Part shown: positions 38,582-46,860 of the stretch, piece by piece
Position numbering within the stretch: the stretch's first letter is position 1
Layout of the letters: every line of letters starts with the position of its first letter
Assembly (NCBI GenBank): GCA_030429565.1
Contig: JAUIFE010000019.1
Location: 62,001 to 126,000, forward strand
Direction of reading: 5' to 3'
Length of the DNA stretch: 64,000 nt
Origin: Holophagae bacterium
GTDB lineage: Bacteria > Acidobacteriota > Holophagae > Acanthopleuribacterales > Acanthopleuribacteraceae
Made by a program: the position numbers and the translations under genes
Notes under the pieces: model-generated
Told to the model about the DNA's origin: nothing
Databases searched by the model: none
Seen by the model: only the letters and a program-made list of their open reading frames with translations

Positions 38582-39619
38582 ATGGCCAAAATTCTCACTC
38601 AGGAAGAAGTTGACGCACTGCTTAACTCGGTTCAGTCCGGTGGCGACGCCGCGATTGAAGACGAGCCCGGGGACGCGCCCGGGGCGAGTATGTCGTCGAC
38701 CGGCACCATTGAACGCGAGAAACCCAAACAGAAACAATACAAAAAGGTCATGGTCTACAACTTCAAAAGACCCGACCGTGTTTCCAAAGAGCAAATGCGT
38801 TCGTTGCACTTCTTGCACGACCGTTTTGCGCGTAACTTCTCGTCATCGCTGAGTGCCTACCTGCGGACGATTTCCGAAATCAACCTCGTTAGTGTTGAAC
38901 AGCTCACGTACTCTGAATTTTTGCTGTCGTTGCCCGATCCCACCTGTTTCTCTTCCATTGCGATGAAGCCGCTGGAAGGGAACGCCGCGTTGGAGATCAA
39001 CCCCTCGCTTGTTTTTCCCATTATCGACAAAATGTTGGGCGGTCCCGGCGAACCCCTCACGGAAATTCGCGCCATGACCGCCATTGAACAAAACATATTT
39101 GAAGCCATCATTCGCTTGATTCTCGAAGACCTCAAAGAGGTGTGGAAGCAAATTGTCAATCTCGACATGCGCATCCACGCCCAGGAAACGTCGCCACAGT
39201 TGGTGCAAGTTGTTGCCCCGAACGAGGTTGTCGTTCTGATCGTGTTCGAGGTCAAGTTCCAAGAAGTGGTTGGCATGATGAACTTTTGTATTCCATCAAT
39301 CATCCTTGAACCGATTGCCAAAGAGTTCGACCAAGAGTGGTACACCGGTTACAAGAAAAGTGAGACCTTCGAAGAAGCCAAAATGTTGTCTGAGCTGATG
39401 AAACGCGTGTACTTCGATGTCGGCGCCGAGATTCGTGGTTCGACGATCACGGTGCAGGACTTCCTCAACCTTGAGCGCGGCGACATCATTGAGCTGACAA
39501 CGCGGCCGGAAGACCCGCTCATGTTGAGTGTGAACCACGTGCCCAAGTACCAGGGTCAGGTTCTGATTAACGACGAGATTCGAGCGTTTCAGATCCACGA
39601 GAAGATCGAACCCCTGTGA
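38582..39619 (+). CDS. fliM: flagellar motor switch protein FliM
   Basis: 345 residues. The N-terminal ILTQEEVDALLNSVQSGGDA is the usual start, with a DALL motif, then a Gly/Asp-rich linker. The middle domain (YNFKRPDRVSKEQMRSLHFL to about 240) is CheC-like, and the C-terminal SpoA domain ends with DIIELTTRPEDPLMLSVNHV and KYQGQVLINDEIRAFQI. It binds phospho-CheY and reverses the motor. It is followed by a 514-base gap containing repeats before fliN. Confidence 0.96.
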   Translation: MAKILTQEEVDALLNSVQSGGDAAIEDEPGDAPGASMSSTGTIEREKPKQKQYKKVMVYNFKRPDRVSKEQMRSLHFLHDRFARNFSSSLSAYLRTISEINLVSVEQLTYSEFLLSLPDPTCFSSIAMKPLEGNAALEINPSLVFPIIDKMLGGPGEPLTEIRAMTAIEQNIFEAIIRLILEDLKEVWKQIVNLDMRIHAQETSPQLVQVVAPNEVVVLIVFEVKFQEVVGMMNFCIPSIILEPIAKEFDQEWYTGYKKSETFEEAKMLSELMKRVYFDVGAEIRGSTITVQDFLNLERGDIIELTTRPEDPLMLSVNHVPKYQGQVLINDEIRAFQIHEKIEPL

Positions 39620-39784
39620 GTTGAGGAAGGCCACGCCCTTTGTCCCATTGTGGCTGGTATCGCCTTGGATGATGAGGCGCGTGCCCGCCGCCGTCTTTTA
39701 CCAGACCGGGTAGCGCGCTTCGTCTGGTCCGGTTCCGCGTTGACGGATTCGTGGCCCAAGCTCTGCCGTGCGAATCGGCCGTCC

Positions 39785-39845
39785 GTGCCAAACCCTCCGA
39801 GGCGGTAGCGGCAAAAAAGGAGGGTGAAAGCCGGGTCGCCCTTCC
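39785..39845 (+). repeat. 61-bp dispersed repeat, family 1, copy A
   Basis: Begins GTGCCAAACCCTCCGAGGCG and ends TCGCCCTTCC. Same length, same ends and same orientation as copy B, 104 bases downstream, and copy C at 46606. The middle is variable. Confidence 0.75.
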
Positions 39846-39888
39846 AAACAACGCGCAACCAAGCTAGGTCGTGAACTCCGGCGGCGAC

Positions 39889-39949
39889 GCGCCAACCCTT
39901 CCGAGGCGGAAAGCGAAACGAGGGGGGACGCTAACAAAAGCGCCCTTCC
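39889..39949 (+). repeat. 61-bp dispersed repeat, family 1, copy B
   Basis: Begins GCGCCAACCCTTCCGAGGCG and ends AGCGCCCTTCC. Exactly 61 bases, like copies A and C. Confidence 0.75.
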
Positions 39950-40133
39950 CACTTGTGTTTGGGGAACCTTTCGCCTAAGCTGATTTTGTGACTTCCAGTC
40001 CTCAGCAAACACCTTGGCGTCAAACCACTTTTTCCGGTTTGGCGAACTTGATCATCGGCGTTTTGTGCCGATGGGGTAGGTAGGGACCGGCGTTGTGACG
40101 CGCGTGTCGCGGGACGAAGTAGGGAAGGGGCCG

Positions 40134-41150
40134 ATGACCGACTTAAATACCAACCAGGTGGAAACGCTAGGCATTGTCAGTGAAGTGATTGCCGATGCCG
40201 CCTTTACCGTGTTGAGCATGTTGCTGGGGCGCGAGATCGATTTGATCCCGTTGCGCTCGGCCTTTGTCGGCATGGGTGAAATTCAAGACCACAATTGGGA
40301 TACGATCATTGTCGCCAAAGCCAGCTTTACCAAAGGCTTGGAAGGCACCATTTACTTTGTCGTCAACATCGAGGACGCCACCCGCATTATCGATTTGATG
40401 CTTGGTGGTGAAGGTGAAAACGCCGCCGAGCTCGACGAGGACAGCTCCGACGCCTTAAGTGAAACCATCAACCAGATCATGGGCGCCAGTTGTCAAACAT
40501 TGACTGAAAAAACCGGCGACAGTATTTCGATTGGCCAGGTAGAGATTGTGACCGGCTCCGATACCAGCGTGGTCAGTGAGCAGGTTGAGGCCGACGAGTT
40601 TCCCGGCATTGAGTTCGATATTGAACTCGAAGGGCTGATTAACTCAAAAATGTACGTGGCGTTGAACAAAACCCTGCTCGATTCGATTGACGCCGGGCTC
40701 CATAAAAAACCCGAGGAACCGGCGCCGCCACCACCGCAAGCGGCACCCCCGCCCGCCGCCGCCGCGCCGCCGCCAGGTGCTGCGCCGCCTCCCGCCGCCG
40801 CGCCGCCGCCCGGCGTTGCGCCCGCCGCCGCTGCGCCACAGGCCGCGTACCATTACCAGCCGCCGGCTGCGCCACCGCCACCCGATATCGGCGGCAATAT
40901 CGATCTGCTCATGGATATCGAGTTGCCGGTCATTATTCGCATCGGTCGCACCGAACTCCTGTTGCAGGACATTTTGAAGCTCACGCCGGGTTCAATCATT
41001 GAGCTCAACAAAGCGATGGACGATCCAATCGACATGTTGGTGAACAACAAGCTGGTCGCGCGCGGTGAGGTCGTGGTGGTCGACGGCAACTTTGCCTTTC
41101 GAATTACCGAGATCGTGTCGCCGCAGGCGCGCATTCGCAGCTTGGGTTAG
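40134..41150 (+). CDS. fliN: motor switch protein FliN, long FliY-like form
   Basis: ATG 40134 follows AGGGAAGGGG, giving 338 residues. The N-terminal part to about 200 looks CheC/FliY-like (VLSMLLGREIDLIPLRSAFV, DALSETINQIMGASCQTLTE). A striking Pro/Ala/Gly linker of about 50 residues follows at about 203-255 (repeats of APPPxxAAPPP), then a SpoA domain (ELPVIIRIGRTELLLQDILK, GSIIELNKAMDDPIDMLVNN, FAFRITEIVSP). Short FliN at 29539 has only the last part. The stop overlaps the stop of the convergent next gene by four bases. Confidence 0.9.
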   Translation: MTDLNTNQVETLGIVSEVIADAAFTVLSMLLGREIDLIPLRSAFVGMGEIQDHNWDTIIVAKASFTKGLEGTIYFVVNIEDATRIIDLMLGGEGENAAELDEDSSDALSETINQIMGASCQTLTEKTGDSISIGQVEIVTGSDTSVVSEQVEADEFPGIEFDIELEGLINSKMYVALNKTLLDSIDAGLHKKPEEPAPPPPQAAPPPAAAAPPPGAAPPPAAAPPPGVAPAAAAPQAAYHYQPPAAPPPPDIGGNIDLLMDIELPVIIRIGRTELLLQDILKLTPGSIIELNKAMDDPIDMLVNNKLVARGEVVVVDGNFAFRITEIVSPQARIRSLG

Positions 41151-41995
41151 CCGGTAACCATCAGTCCTAGTGTTACTGTGAGGAGACCGAGGATGAAGCC
41201 GAAAATTGGTAAGTTTAATAAAGCAATAAAATTGAGTCTTCGCCCTGGGCAGTGAACAAGGATATAACCCGTGGCCATGAAATAGACGAGGCTGTTAGCG
41301 AAGATCCCGATACTCCAGCCGAGGTAAGAAGTTAAGCCAACCAGGAAGCCGATGATCATGAACATGCCCCAAAACCAATGTTCCATGACTGCAGTGCTCA
41401 TTAAGTAAAAGTAGAAGCCTAGATTGATCAGGGTTGATAGAAAGAAAATGAGGACTGCTAAAATTAGCAGTGCGGCGAAAGTTCGCGATTCGAAGCGTTG
41501 TTCGATTTGTTGGAGGGTGGGCTGCATGGACGGTGGCGCGTCGCGAAAGGCGCGACGGAGGTAATCGGTTGAGACAACGCCGTCTTCGTAAACACCGCGC
41601 TTGCGGCCATTGTATTTGCCGTCGCCACGGTCGCTGTAACCGTTTTGTTCTTGCGTTTCGGGCGAGACCACGGTGCTGAGGCCTTGGTAATCGCGGCCTT
41701 TAACCTCGCGGAAGTTCGAATTTTTTTTCACCATTTCCTTGGCGGTTGTTTTTCCGGTCGCAATGGCTTGGTTACGGGTCTGGGTTGCCGGCATATCGAC
41801 TTTGTCGAGCGGGAGCAAGGTTGTATTGCCGTCGCCGAGCTTGAAATAGACATTGCTGCCTTCGATAGTGTAATCGCCGTCGATCGGAATGGTTTGGCCG
41901 CTCTTTAGAACGAGCACTTTGCTGTTTTGGTAGGCATAGAGCAGGCTGCCGCCGGCGAGCATGGCCAATAAGAAAAAGGAGATGGTACGTTTCAT
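41147..41995 (-). CDS. membrane protein, hypothetical (282 aa)
   Basis: ATG 41995 is preceded by GAGG; a longer frame lacks a site. Residues 1-22 form a signal peptide or anchor (MKRTISFFLLAMLAGGSLLY). Then comes a soluble region with strand-like VLVLKSGQTIPIDGDYTIEG, and four membrane helices fill the C-terminal third. I do not recognise the family. The 3' half, coding for the helices, is distinctly AT-richer (21 to 28 G+C per 60 bases) than the 5' half and neighbours, hinting at separate origins for the two parts. Convergent with fliN and probably single. Confidence 0.7.
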   Translation of the reverse strand: MKRTISFFLLAMLAGGSLLYAYQNSKVLVLKSGQTIPIDGDYTIEGSNVYFKLGDGNTTLLPLDKVDMPATQTRNQAIATGKTTAKEMVKKNSNFREVKGRDYQGLSTVVSPETQEQNGYSDRGDGKYNGRKRGVYEDGVVSTDYLRRAFRDAPPSMQPTLQQIEQRFESRTFAALLILAVLIFFLSTLINLGFYFYLMSTAVMEHWFWGMFMIIGFLVGLTSYLGWSIGIFANSLVYFMATGYILVHCPGRRLNFIALLNLPIFGFILGLLTVTLGLMVTG

Positions 41996-42091
41996 AGCGC
42001 CTCTTCGCGGAATAGGATGGTTCGCGTCATAATAGGGCGCGCCGCGGCGAAAAGAGGTGACGCTCGTCAAGCCGATTGACCCTTCGGCGAC

Positions 42092-42415
42092 CTAAACCGA
42101 CAACGATCCAATCGGTTCGGCATACTTTTCGAGCATGTTCATGTTGTATTCGTAGGCCAAGCCGGAAGTGAAATTGGTAATCACGGGGAAGGGGAACAGG
42201 TTGATGTTCTGGCACAGGCGAATGTAGGTAGATACTTTGTAGTAGGCGCGCGGGCCGCGTTCGGTAGCGTTGCGCAGGTAAACACCGAGTAATTCTTCCT
42301 GCATGTCTTGGCTGAGGTTAAACAAGCCAAATTCGCGCACCATTTTGTGGTTAATACGCGCCGAGCCGTCGTGGGCGCGTATGATCAAATCCTCGGGATG
42401 AATTTCTCTGAACAT
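42092..42415 (-). CDS. hypothetical protein (107 aa)
   Basis: ATG 42415 lies six bases after AGGA. Longer starts in the same frame (42481, 42454) have weaker sites. 107 residues, soluble, with RAHDGSARINHKMVREFGLF, a helical QDMQEELLGVYLRNATERG and an aromatic C-terminal region. No recognised family. It lies upstream of the hypothetical membrane protein on the same strand, about 96 bases apart. Confidence 0.6.
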   Translation of the reverse strand: MFREIHPEDLIIRAHDGSARINHKMVREFGLFNLSQDMQEELLGVYLRNATERGPRAYYKVSTYIRLCQNINLFPFPVITNFTSGLAYEYNMNMLEKYAEPIGSLSV

Positions 42416-42803
42416 CAAACGTCCTACCTTGCCATCAGGGTTCCGTCCCGGCATGTCGAAAACCCGGCGTCGGCCAAGCATTTACCGACATGATGCGACC
42501 CAATCCGCATGGGCTATAAATCTGGTACCACGGTGTTATTATTGTCAAAACCGACGATAAATGCAACCGCTGAGGAATTATCGGGCTCGGTAAAACCGCT
42601 GGGTTGGCGAGCGCTTCATGTATTGCGAGAGTTGATGGTAAGTCACTAAGGAAAAATGCACTTCTTGTGTTGGGTTTGTGGCGCGTTAGCGACTAAGCTT
42701 TAAATAGTGCTTGCGATTCACCTCGTTTTTCCTCTATATTTCTGGCAAAACCTGACGACCGCCTTGGTTTTGGCGGTTGGGCTTTGATTGCGGAGGTTGG
42801 CTT
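42416..42803. other. divergent intergenic region
   Basis: 388 bases between the 107-residue gene and the FmdB-type gene. It has a candidate sigma-70 promoter for the latter (42711-42740). The rest contains no clear gene or repeat. Confidence 0.45.
42711..42740 (+). promoter_or_regulatory. candidate sigma-70 promoter for the FmdB-type gene
   Basis: TTGCGA (42711-42716) and TATATT (42735-42740) are 18 bases apart, about 64 bases before the ATG at 42804. Both boxes are near consensus. Confidence 0.4.
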
Positions 42804-43118
42804 ATGCCGTTGTTTGATTACCAGTGTGCGGCCTGTGGTCACGAGTTTGAGACTTTACAGGGCATTAACGAGCAACCCTTAACCGATTGCCCTGAATGTG
42901 CCGCCCCCCAGCTTAAGAAAAAGGTTGCGGCGCCCGCTTTTACTTTTAAAGGCGGTGGCTGGTATAAGGACCTTTACAGCAGTTCTTCCGGTGGTGCCAA
43001 GTCCGGCGATACCGCGTCGTCTTCTTCGTCGTCTTCTTCGAGCGCGTCGACGTCGTCCAGTTCCGACTCATCCGGGAGTTCTTCTTCCGACAGCGGTGGC
43101 AGCGCCAAAGCGAGTTAA
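42804..43118 (+). CDS. FmdB-family zinc-ribbon protein with a serine-rich tail
   Basis: ATG 42804 sits about 12 bases after GGAGG. 104 residues. Residues 1 to about 45 are the FmdB zinc ribbon: PLFDYQCAACGHEFETLQ, then DCPECAAPQLKKKV, four cysteines in two CxxC knuckles binding zinc. AFTFKGGGWYKDLYSS is the usual next segment. The tail of about 45 residues is nearly all Ser with Gly, Asp and Ala. FmdB-type proteins were named from amide-induced regulators but most are of unknown role. It has its own promoter and terminator. Confidence 0.88.
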   Translation: MPLFDYQCAACGHEFETLQGINEQPLTDCPECAAPQLKKKVAAPAFTFKGGGWYKDLYSSSSGGAKSGDTASSSSSSSSSASTSSSSDSSGSSSSDSGGSAKAS

Positions 43119-43153
43119 CCGATTCCGTCGCTTGGCTGAAACGCCGTCCAAAG

Positions 43154-43199
43154 AAAAGCGCATAACGTGGGGGTTCCCTTCGGTATGCGCTTTTTGTTT
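43154..43199. terminator. bidirectional intrinsic terminator
   Basis: An 11-base-pair stem (AAAAGCGCATA/TATGCGCTTTT) with a 19-base loop and T run. It lies between the FmdB-type gene and the convergent WS/DGAT gene. Confidence 0.78.
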
Positions 43200-43206
43200 T
43201 GGAGAG

Positions 43207-44610
43207 TTAGTTGTCGGCGACTTGGTCGGCTAAGGCTGTCAGTGCGTCCATCTCGCGGTAGAACCCTTCGATGATCCGTTCCGGGTCGGGGACCAGGCCT
43301 GCGTCCGTGGCAATGCCCAGACGTACTTGGCCCGCGTAACTCAAAATGCTGATGCCCATGCCGACGCGACCCGAGCAAGGTACCCAGAACATCATGTCGC
43401 TGATCTCGCTGCCTGCCAAAAACAGCGGCGCGCGCGGCCCCGGTACGTTGGTCATGACGCAGGTCGTTTTGGCGCCGAAAATGTTGACGATAATTTTCTG
43501 GATATCGGCCGGTGTCATGCCGACCGCCTTTAACATGCCAAACGCGACCACCGCCTGCTGGCTTTCCTTGATGTAGTCCATACGTTTTTTGAGTTCGAAT
43601 AGGCGGTCGAGTGGGTCCTCGATACCAATGGGTAACTCCAAGAAAACCAGCCCGAATTGGTTGCCCAGTTCGTCCATTTTGTCGAGTGGACGCACGTTGA
43701 CCGGCACCGCCGCGCGGAAGTTGAGATCGTCCGTGTCTTGCTCGCGCTCGCGTAGGTAACGGCGCAAGCCGCCCGCCATTGCGGTCAGTAGCACGTCGTT
43801 AACCGTGCCGTTGGTGACCTGGCGAATTTTCTTAACGTCTTCAAGGGGAACTGCTTGTGACCAGGCGGCGATTTTGGGGACGCCCAGGTCGCCGCGAAAG
43901 AGGGTGTGCGGATCCGGCGATTTGAGCACCAGGCTCGCCGCCGTGGCTGCGCCTTGGGTGCCCTGCTTGGCAAGGTCGAGGATGCGTGTCGGATGGCTGA
44001 GTACGTCAATCGAATCTTGCACGAACTGCTCCGACACTTTGAGCGTCGTATCCCAGGCTTTAGCGGCCTGCTTGAACAAATTACCCGAGCCGCTTAAGCG
44101 GGGTCGGGGTTTGTCACTTTGTTTTAGTGAGGCTTCGGCCGATTCCGCCGTTAGTGAAATTAACACCGAAATCAAGGCGATGCCGTCGGCGATGCAGTGG
44201 TGAATTCGCATAAAAAGGGCGTTGCCGTCTCCGAAACCATCGAGGATGGTCACGTGCCATAGCGGCCGCTCAAAATCCAAGGGTTGGCTGAGTAACTCGC
44301 TGCAGCGTTGTTGTAGGGTCGCTTTATCGCCTGGCTGCGGCAGGACCTCGTAGCTGAGGTGGTTCTCCAGGCTGAATTCGGGATCCTCTTCCCAGTGCGG
44401 CGTTTTGAGGATCGGCGCGTCGACGACCTTTTGGCGAAAACGCGGGTAGCGCAACAGACGATCTTGCAGGGTTTTGCGCAGTTGGTCTGGATCGATTGGG
44501 TCGGCAAAGTGCATGACCCCGGAGACCATCATTAAGTTGTCCGGTTCCTCCATGTGGCGCCAAGCGGCGTCGACATTGCTCATGGATTCCTTTTGGGGGG
44601 TGGCGGGCAT
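43207..44610 (-). CDS. wax ester synthase/acyl-CoA:diacylglycerol acyltransferase (WS/DGAT)
   Basis: A 467-residue enzyme that transfers acyl groups from acyl-CoA to fatty alcohols or diacylglycerol to make storage wax esters or triacylglycerol. The catalytic HHxxxDG motif is intact at 137-143 (HHCIADG). Other family features are PRFRQKVVD, ERPLWHVTILDGFG, the NDVLLTAMAGGLRRYL motif, and TNVPGPRAPLFLAGSEI near the C terminus. ATG 44610 has AGGAG six bases upstream. It is a single gene and indicates neutral lipid storage or surface lipid synthesis. Confidence 0.95.
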   Translation of the reverse strand: MPATPQKESMSNVDAAWRHMEEPDNLMMVSGVMHFADPIDPDQLRKTLQDRLLRYPRFRQKVVDAPILKTPHWEEDPEFSLENHLSYEVLPQPGDKATLQQRCSELLSQPLDFERPLWHVTILDGFGDGNALFMRIHHCIADGIALISVLISLTAESAEASLKQSDKPRPRLSGSGNLFKQAAKAWDTTLKVSEQFVQDSIDVLSHPTRILDLAKQGTQGAATAASLVLKSPDPHTLFRGDLGVPKIAAWSQAVPLEDVKKIRQVTNGTVNDVLLTAMAGGLRRYLREREQDTDDLNFRAAVPVNVRPLDKMDELGNQFGLVFLELPIGIEDPLDRLFELKKRMDYIKESQQAVVAFGMLKAVGMTPADIQKIIVNIFGAKTTCVMTNVPGPRAPLFLAGSEISDMMFWVPCSGRVGMGISILSYAGQVRLGIATDAGLVPDPERIIEGFYREMDALTALADQVADN

Positions 44611-44752
44611 GGGTTACTCCTATGGTTGAGTCCGAATGGAAAGCGGCGGCGCCGATGGAAACAGGAGCCGGCAAAGCCGGAGAAACAAAATAAGATGGAT
44701 CAAAGCCACTATAGAAAGGAAGGGCGGGGTCGACCGCGCGGGGCGGTGGTGG

Positions 44753-45169
44753 TTAAGAGGCAAACAGCTTGGCGGGATCGCGAAAGGATTTGAACTCAAG
44801 CACATTGCCGGAAGGATCGCGCAAAAACATAATCGCTTGTTCGCCGACCTCGCCGGCGAAACGAATTTGCGGTTCGTGAACGAAGGCGGTGTCGGCGGCG
44901 CGCAGTTGCTCGGCCAGCTCGTGGAAATCGGACCAGGGCAGGACCGCGCCAAAGTGGGGAATCGGAATCATTTTGCTGTCGACCGGATTGGCGAAGGCGT
45001 CGTTGCGGTCGGGACCGAGATGGGCGGAAATTTGATGGCCGAAAAAGTTGAAATCGATCCATTTGGTATCGCGGCGACCGATGGTACAGCCCAGCAAACC
45101 CGCGTAGAAGGATTCAGTCGCCTCAAGGTCGCGTACGGGAAAAGCCAAGTGAAAGGGAATCAATGACAC
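44753..45169 (-). CDS. VOC (glyoxalase-fold) protein
   Basis: The GTG start at 45169 lies six bases after GAGG and gives 138 residues that begin as family members do ([20 protein letters not shown]). Two VOC modules: [15 protein letters not shown] in the first, [20 protein letters not shown] and [15 protein letters not shown] in the second. The metal ligands expected are His in the first strand, His in FGHQISAHL and Glu in LEFKSF. Substrate unknown. Confidence 0.85.
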   Translation of the reverse strand: MSLIPFHLAFPVRDLEATESFYAGLLGCTIGRRDTKWIDFNFFGHQISAHLGPDRNDAFANPVDSKMIPIPHFGAVLPWSDFHELAEQLRAADTAFVHEPQIRFAGEVGEQAIMFLRDPSGNVLEFKSFRDPAKLFAS

Positions 45170-45404
45170 GAAAGACCTCGTTGGGGCGCGTGGCGCGTGG
45201 CCAGGCGGCGTTTCAGACTCAGGCATTCTACAACGACGGGCGGGACGAGTTCAATCAAGCCGGTGCGAAGAAAGGCGGGCGGCGTGGTAAGATGCGCAGG
45301 TTTTAAAGCGGCGCCTCGCAAAAACCTTGGTTCCGCCCAAAAACCAAACCATCCGTCTGTTGCCGCGCGCGTGCCGCGACGGCCCCGTCCTTGGGAGGGC
45401 TAGC

Positions 45405-46142
45405 ATGATCGCCGCGTCGCCGTTTCGCGTCGTCATTTTTGATTTAGACGACACCTTGCTCGACACCTGGGGCCAATTGGTACAGCCGGCCGCACGCGAA
45501 GCCTGCGAAGCCATGGTGGCGGCAGGCCTAGCCGCCGACGTTGCAAGCGCACTAGAGCAGCGCGATTTGATCTTTCGCAGGGACCCACGCGGCGACATTT
45601 ACGCGGCCGTGGTCGCGCATTTCGGCGTCGACCCAAGCCGCGCCAAAGGCAAGGCCGAAGCAGCGCATCATCAACAGGTGCGCGATGCCGGCCACGACGC
45701 CTACTTCAAACGCGACGTGCGCGGCCCCTTGTCCCTCTTTGAAGGCGCGGAAGCGCTACTGCAAGCACTCAAGCCACACCATCACCTGCACTTGGTCACC
45801 TCGGGCTCGCCACCGACCCAGCGCCAAAAAGTGGACTTATTGGCGGTCGCGGCCCATTTCGACGACCTGCACTTCGTCAATTCGCCGGCAGGCGAAACCA
45901 AAGACGCGGCCCTGGCAGCCATCCGCACGCGCTACGCAGGCGTCGACGCCTCGGCTTTCCTCTGCGTTGGCGACCGCGTCGACCGCGAAATTCGCGCCGC
46001 CAATCGCCTGGGCATGATCACCTGTCGGGTGCGTTACGGCGAGTTCGCCCACCTAGACGCGGCAAACGAAGAAGAAACCCCGCATCACGAAATCACCCAG
46101 GTCACCGAACTCCAAGCCCTGCTGAAAATCAAAACAAAATAA
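45405..46142 (+). CDS. HAD-superfamily hydrolase
   Basis: ATG 45405 follows GGGAGG. 245 residues. Motif I is VIFDLDDTLLDTW (nucleophile and acid Asp pair), motif II is LVTSGSPPTQRQKVDLL (Thr/Ser), motif III Lys is the one in AGETKDAAL, and motif IV is FLCVGDRVDREIRAANRLG. A helical cap domain lies between. Typical for small-molecule phosphatases such as phosphoglycolate-type enzymes. Substrate not assignable. Confidence 0.9.
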   Translation: MIAASPFRVVIFDLDDTLLDTWGQLVQPAAREACEAMVAAGLAADVASALEQRDLIFRRDPRGDIYAAVVAHFGVDPSRAKGKAEAAHHQQVRDAGHDAYFKRDVRGPLSLFEGAEALLQALKPHHHLHLVTSGSPPTQRQKVDLLAVAAHFDDLHFVNSPAGETKDAALAAIRTRYAGVDASAFLCVGDRVDREIRAANRLGMITCRVRYGEFAHLDAANEEETPHHEITQVTELQALLKIKTK

Positions 46143-46201
46143 AAGCAACAGTCTAAAAACGGCCTGCCAAAACAGCCCAGGCTATCAATTGTCGACAAAA
46201 G

Positions 46202-46459
46202 CTATTCGTAAACCCGCGCCCCGGCCAATGTATCGGCAAAAAATTGCCACTGAGGCCCATCGAGATCGATCCGTTGGCCGGTCCCGCGGTCGAACCCGTC
46301 GAGGTCAGACGCATACGCATGCAGGGCTTCAATAAAAAGGTCTAACCGATTGTTTTCCCAGGTCTCTCCATGCTTTTTAAAATCCTGATGCAGTCGCTGA
46401 AGAAACTGCAAGAAATCCTCTCGCGACCTAATTTCTCCCTCAAAGTCATCCAAATCCAT
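46202..46459 (-). CDS. small acidic hypothetical protein, DUF7660-like (85 aa)
   Basis: ATG 46459 follows GGGAGG, giving 85 residues. The pattern SREDFLQFLQRLHQDFKKHG, WENNRLDLFIEALHAYASDL and a final QWQFFADTLAGARVY resembles small bacterial proteins grouped as DUF7660. That assignment is from memory of the pattern and needs a profile search. It is acidic and probably helical. It is convergent with the HAD gene. Confidence 0.65.
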   Translation of the reverse strand: MDLDDFEGEIRSREDFLQFLQRLHQDFKKHGETWENNRLDLFIEALHAYASDLDGFDRGTGQRIDLDGPQWQFFADTLAGARVYE

Positions 46460-46605
46460 AAAGACCTCCCTATAAACAACCATTCTAACGCGCAGCAAAG
46501 CCTAGGTAATGGTGCGAAAAAACAAACCAGGTAAAGGCCTGCGACGAGGCAAATGGTGGAATCTGACATCGCGGGTTCCGCGCGGATAAAAGCGAAAGAA
46601 CGCAC

Positions 46606-46666
46606 GCGCCAATCCTTCCGAGGCGGCAGCGGCGGCGGACGGGGGCGGCCGCAGGGACGCCCTTCC
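46606..46666 (+). repeat. 61-bp dispersed repeat, family 1, copy C
   Basis: Begins GCGCCAATCCTTCCGAGGCG and ends GACGCCCTTCC. Exactly 61 bases, as for copies A and B about 6.8 kb away. Confidence 0.72.
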
Positions 46667-46746
46667 TACCCAAGCCCATCGAAGGTAACCAATGTCCCAG
46701 GCGCGTTTCTGAATAAAGGGGCCGCTTTCCTCCCACGCCTTCGAAG

Positions 46747-46807
46747 AACGGCTTCTTCCGCCGGGCGGAAGCGGCAACCAAGGGAAATCTCCGCAAATCG
46801 CCCTTCC
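46747..46807 (+). repeat. 61-bp dispersed repeat, family 1, diverged copy D
   Basis: Has CTTCTTCCGCCGGGCGGAAG with GCGGC, and ends ATCGCCCTTCC. It shares the right end and the GCGGNAGCGGC segment with copies A-C, with about one inserted base and several changes on the left. Confidence 0.5.
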
Positions 46808-46860
46808 TCATGTTATTTTGGGCCGGTTTGCCGTGTGTCGAAACCGAGGGAGGTCCTTTG

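Larger units (their letters stand above)
39620..40133. other. gap within the flagellar cluster carrying two repeats
   Basis: 514 bases between fliM and the long fliN with no gene of its own. It holds two direct 61-bp repeats (listed separately). I see no sigma-54 or sigma-70 promoter that I would defend, so it is unclear whether fliN is read through from fliM. Confidence 0.55.
46460..46860. other. intergenic region carrying 61-bp repeats
   Basis: 401 bases between divergent genes. Copies C and D of repeat family 1 occupy most of the right half. Open frames that cross them are not supported by ribosome sites or composition. Confidence 0.5.
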
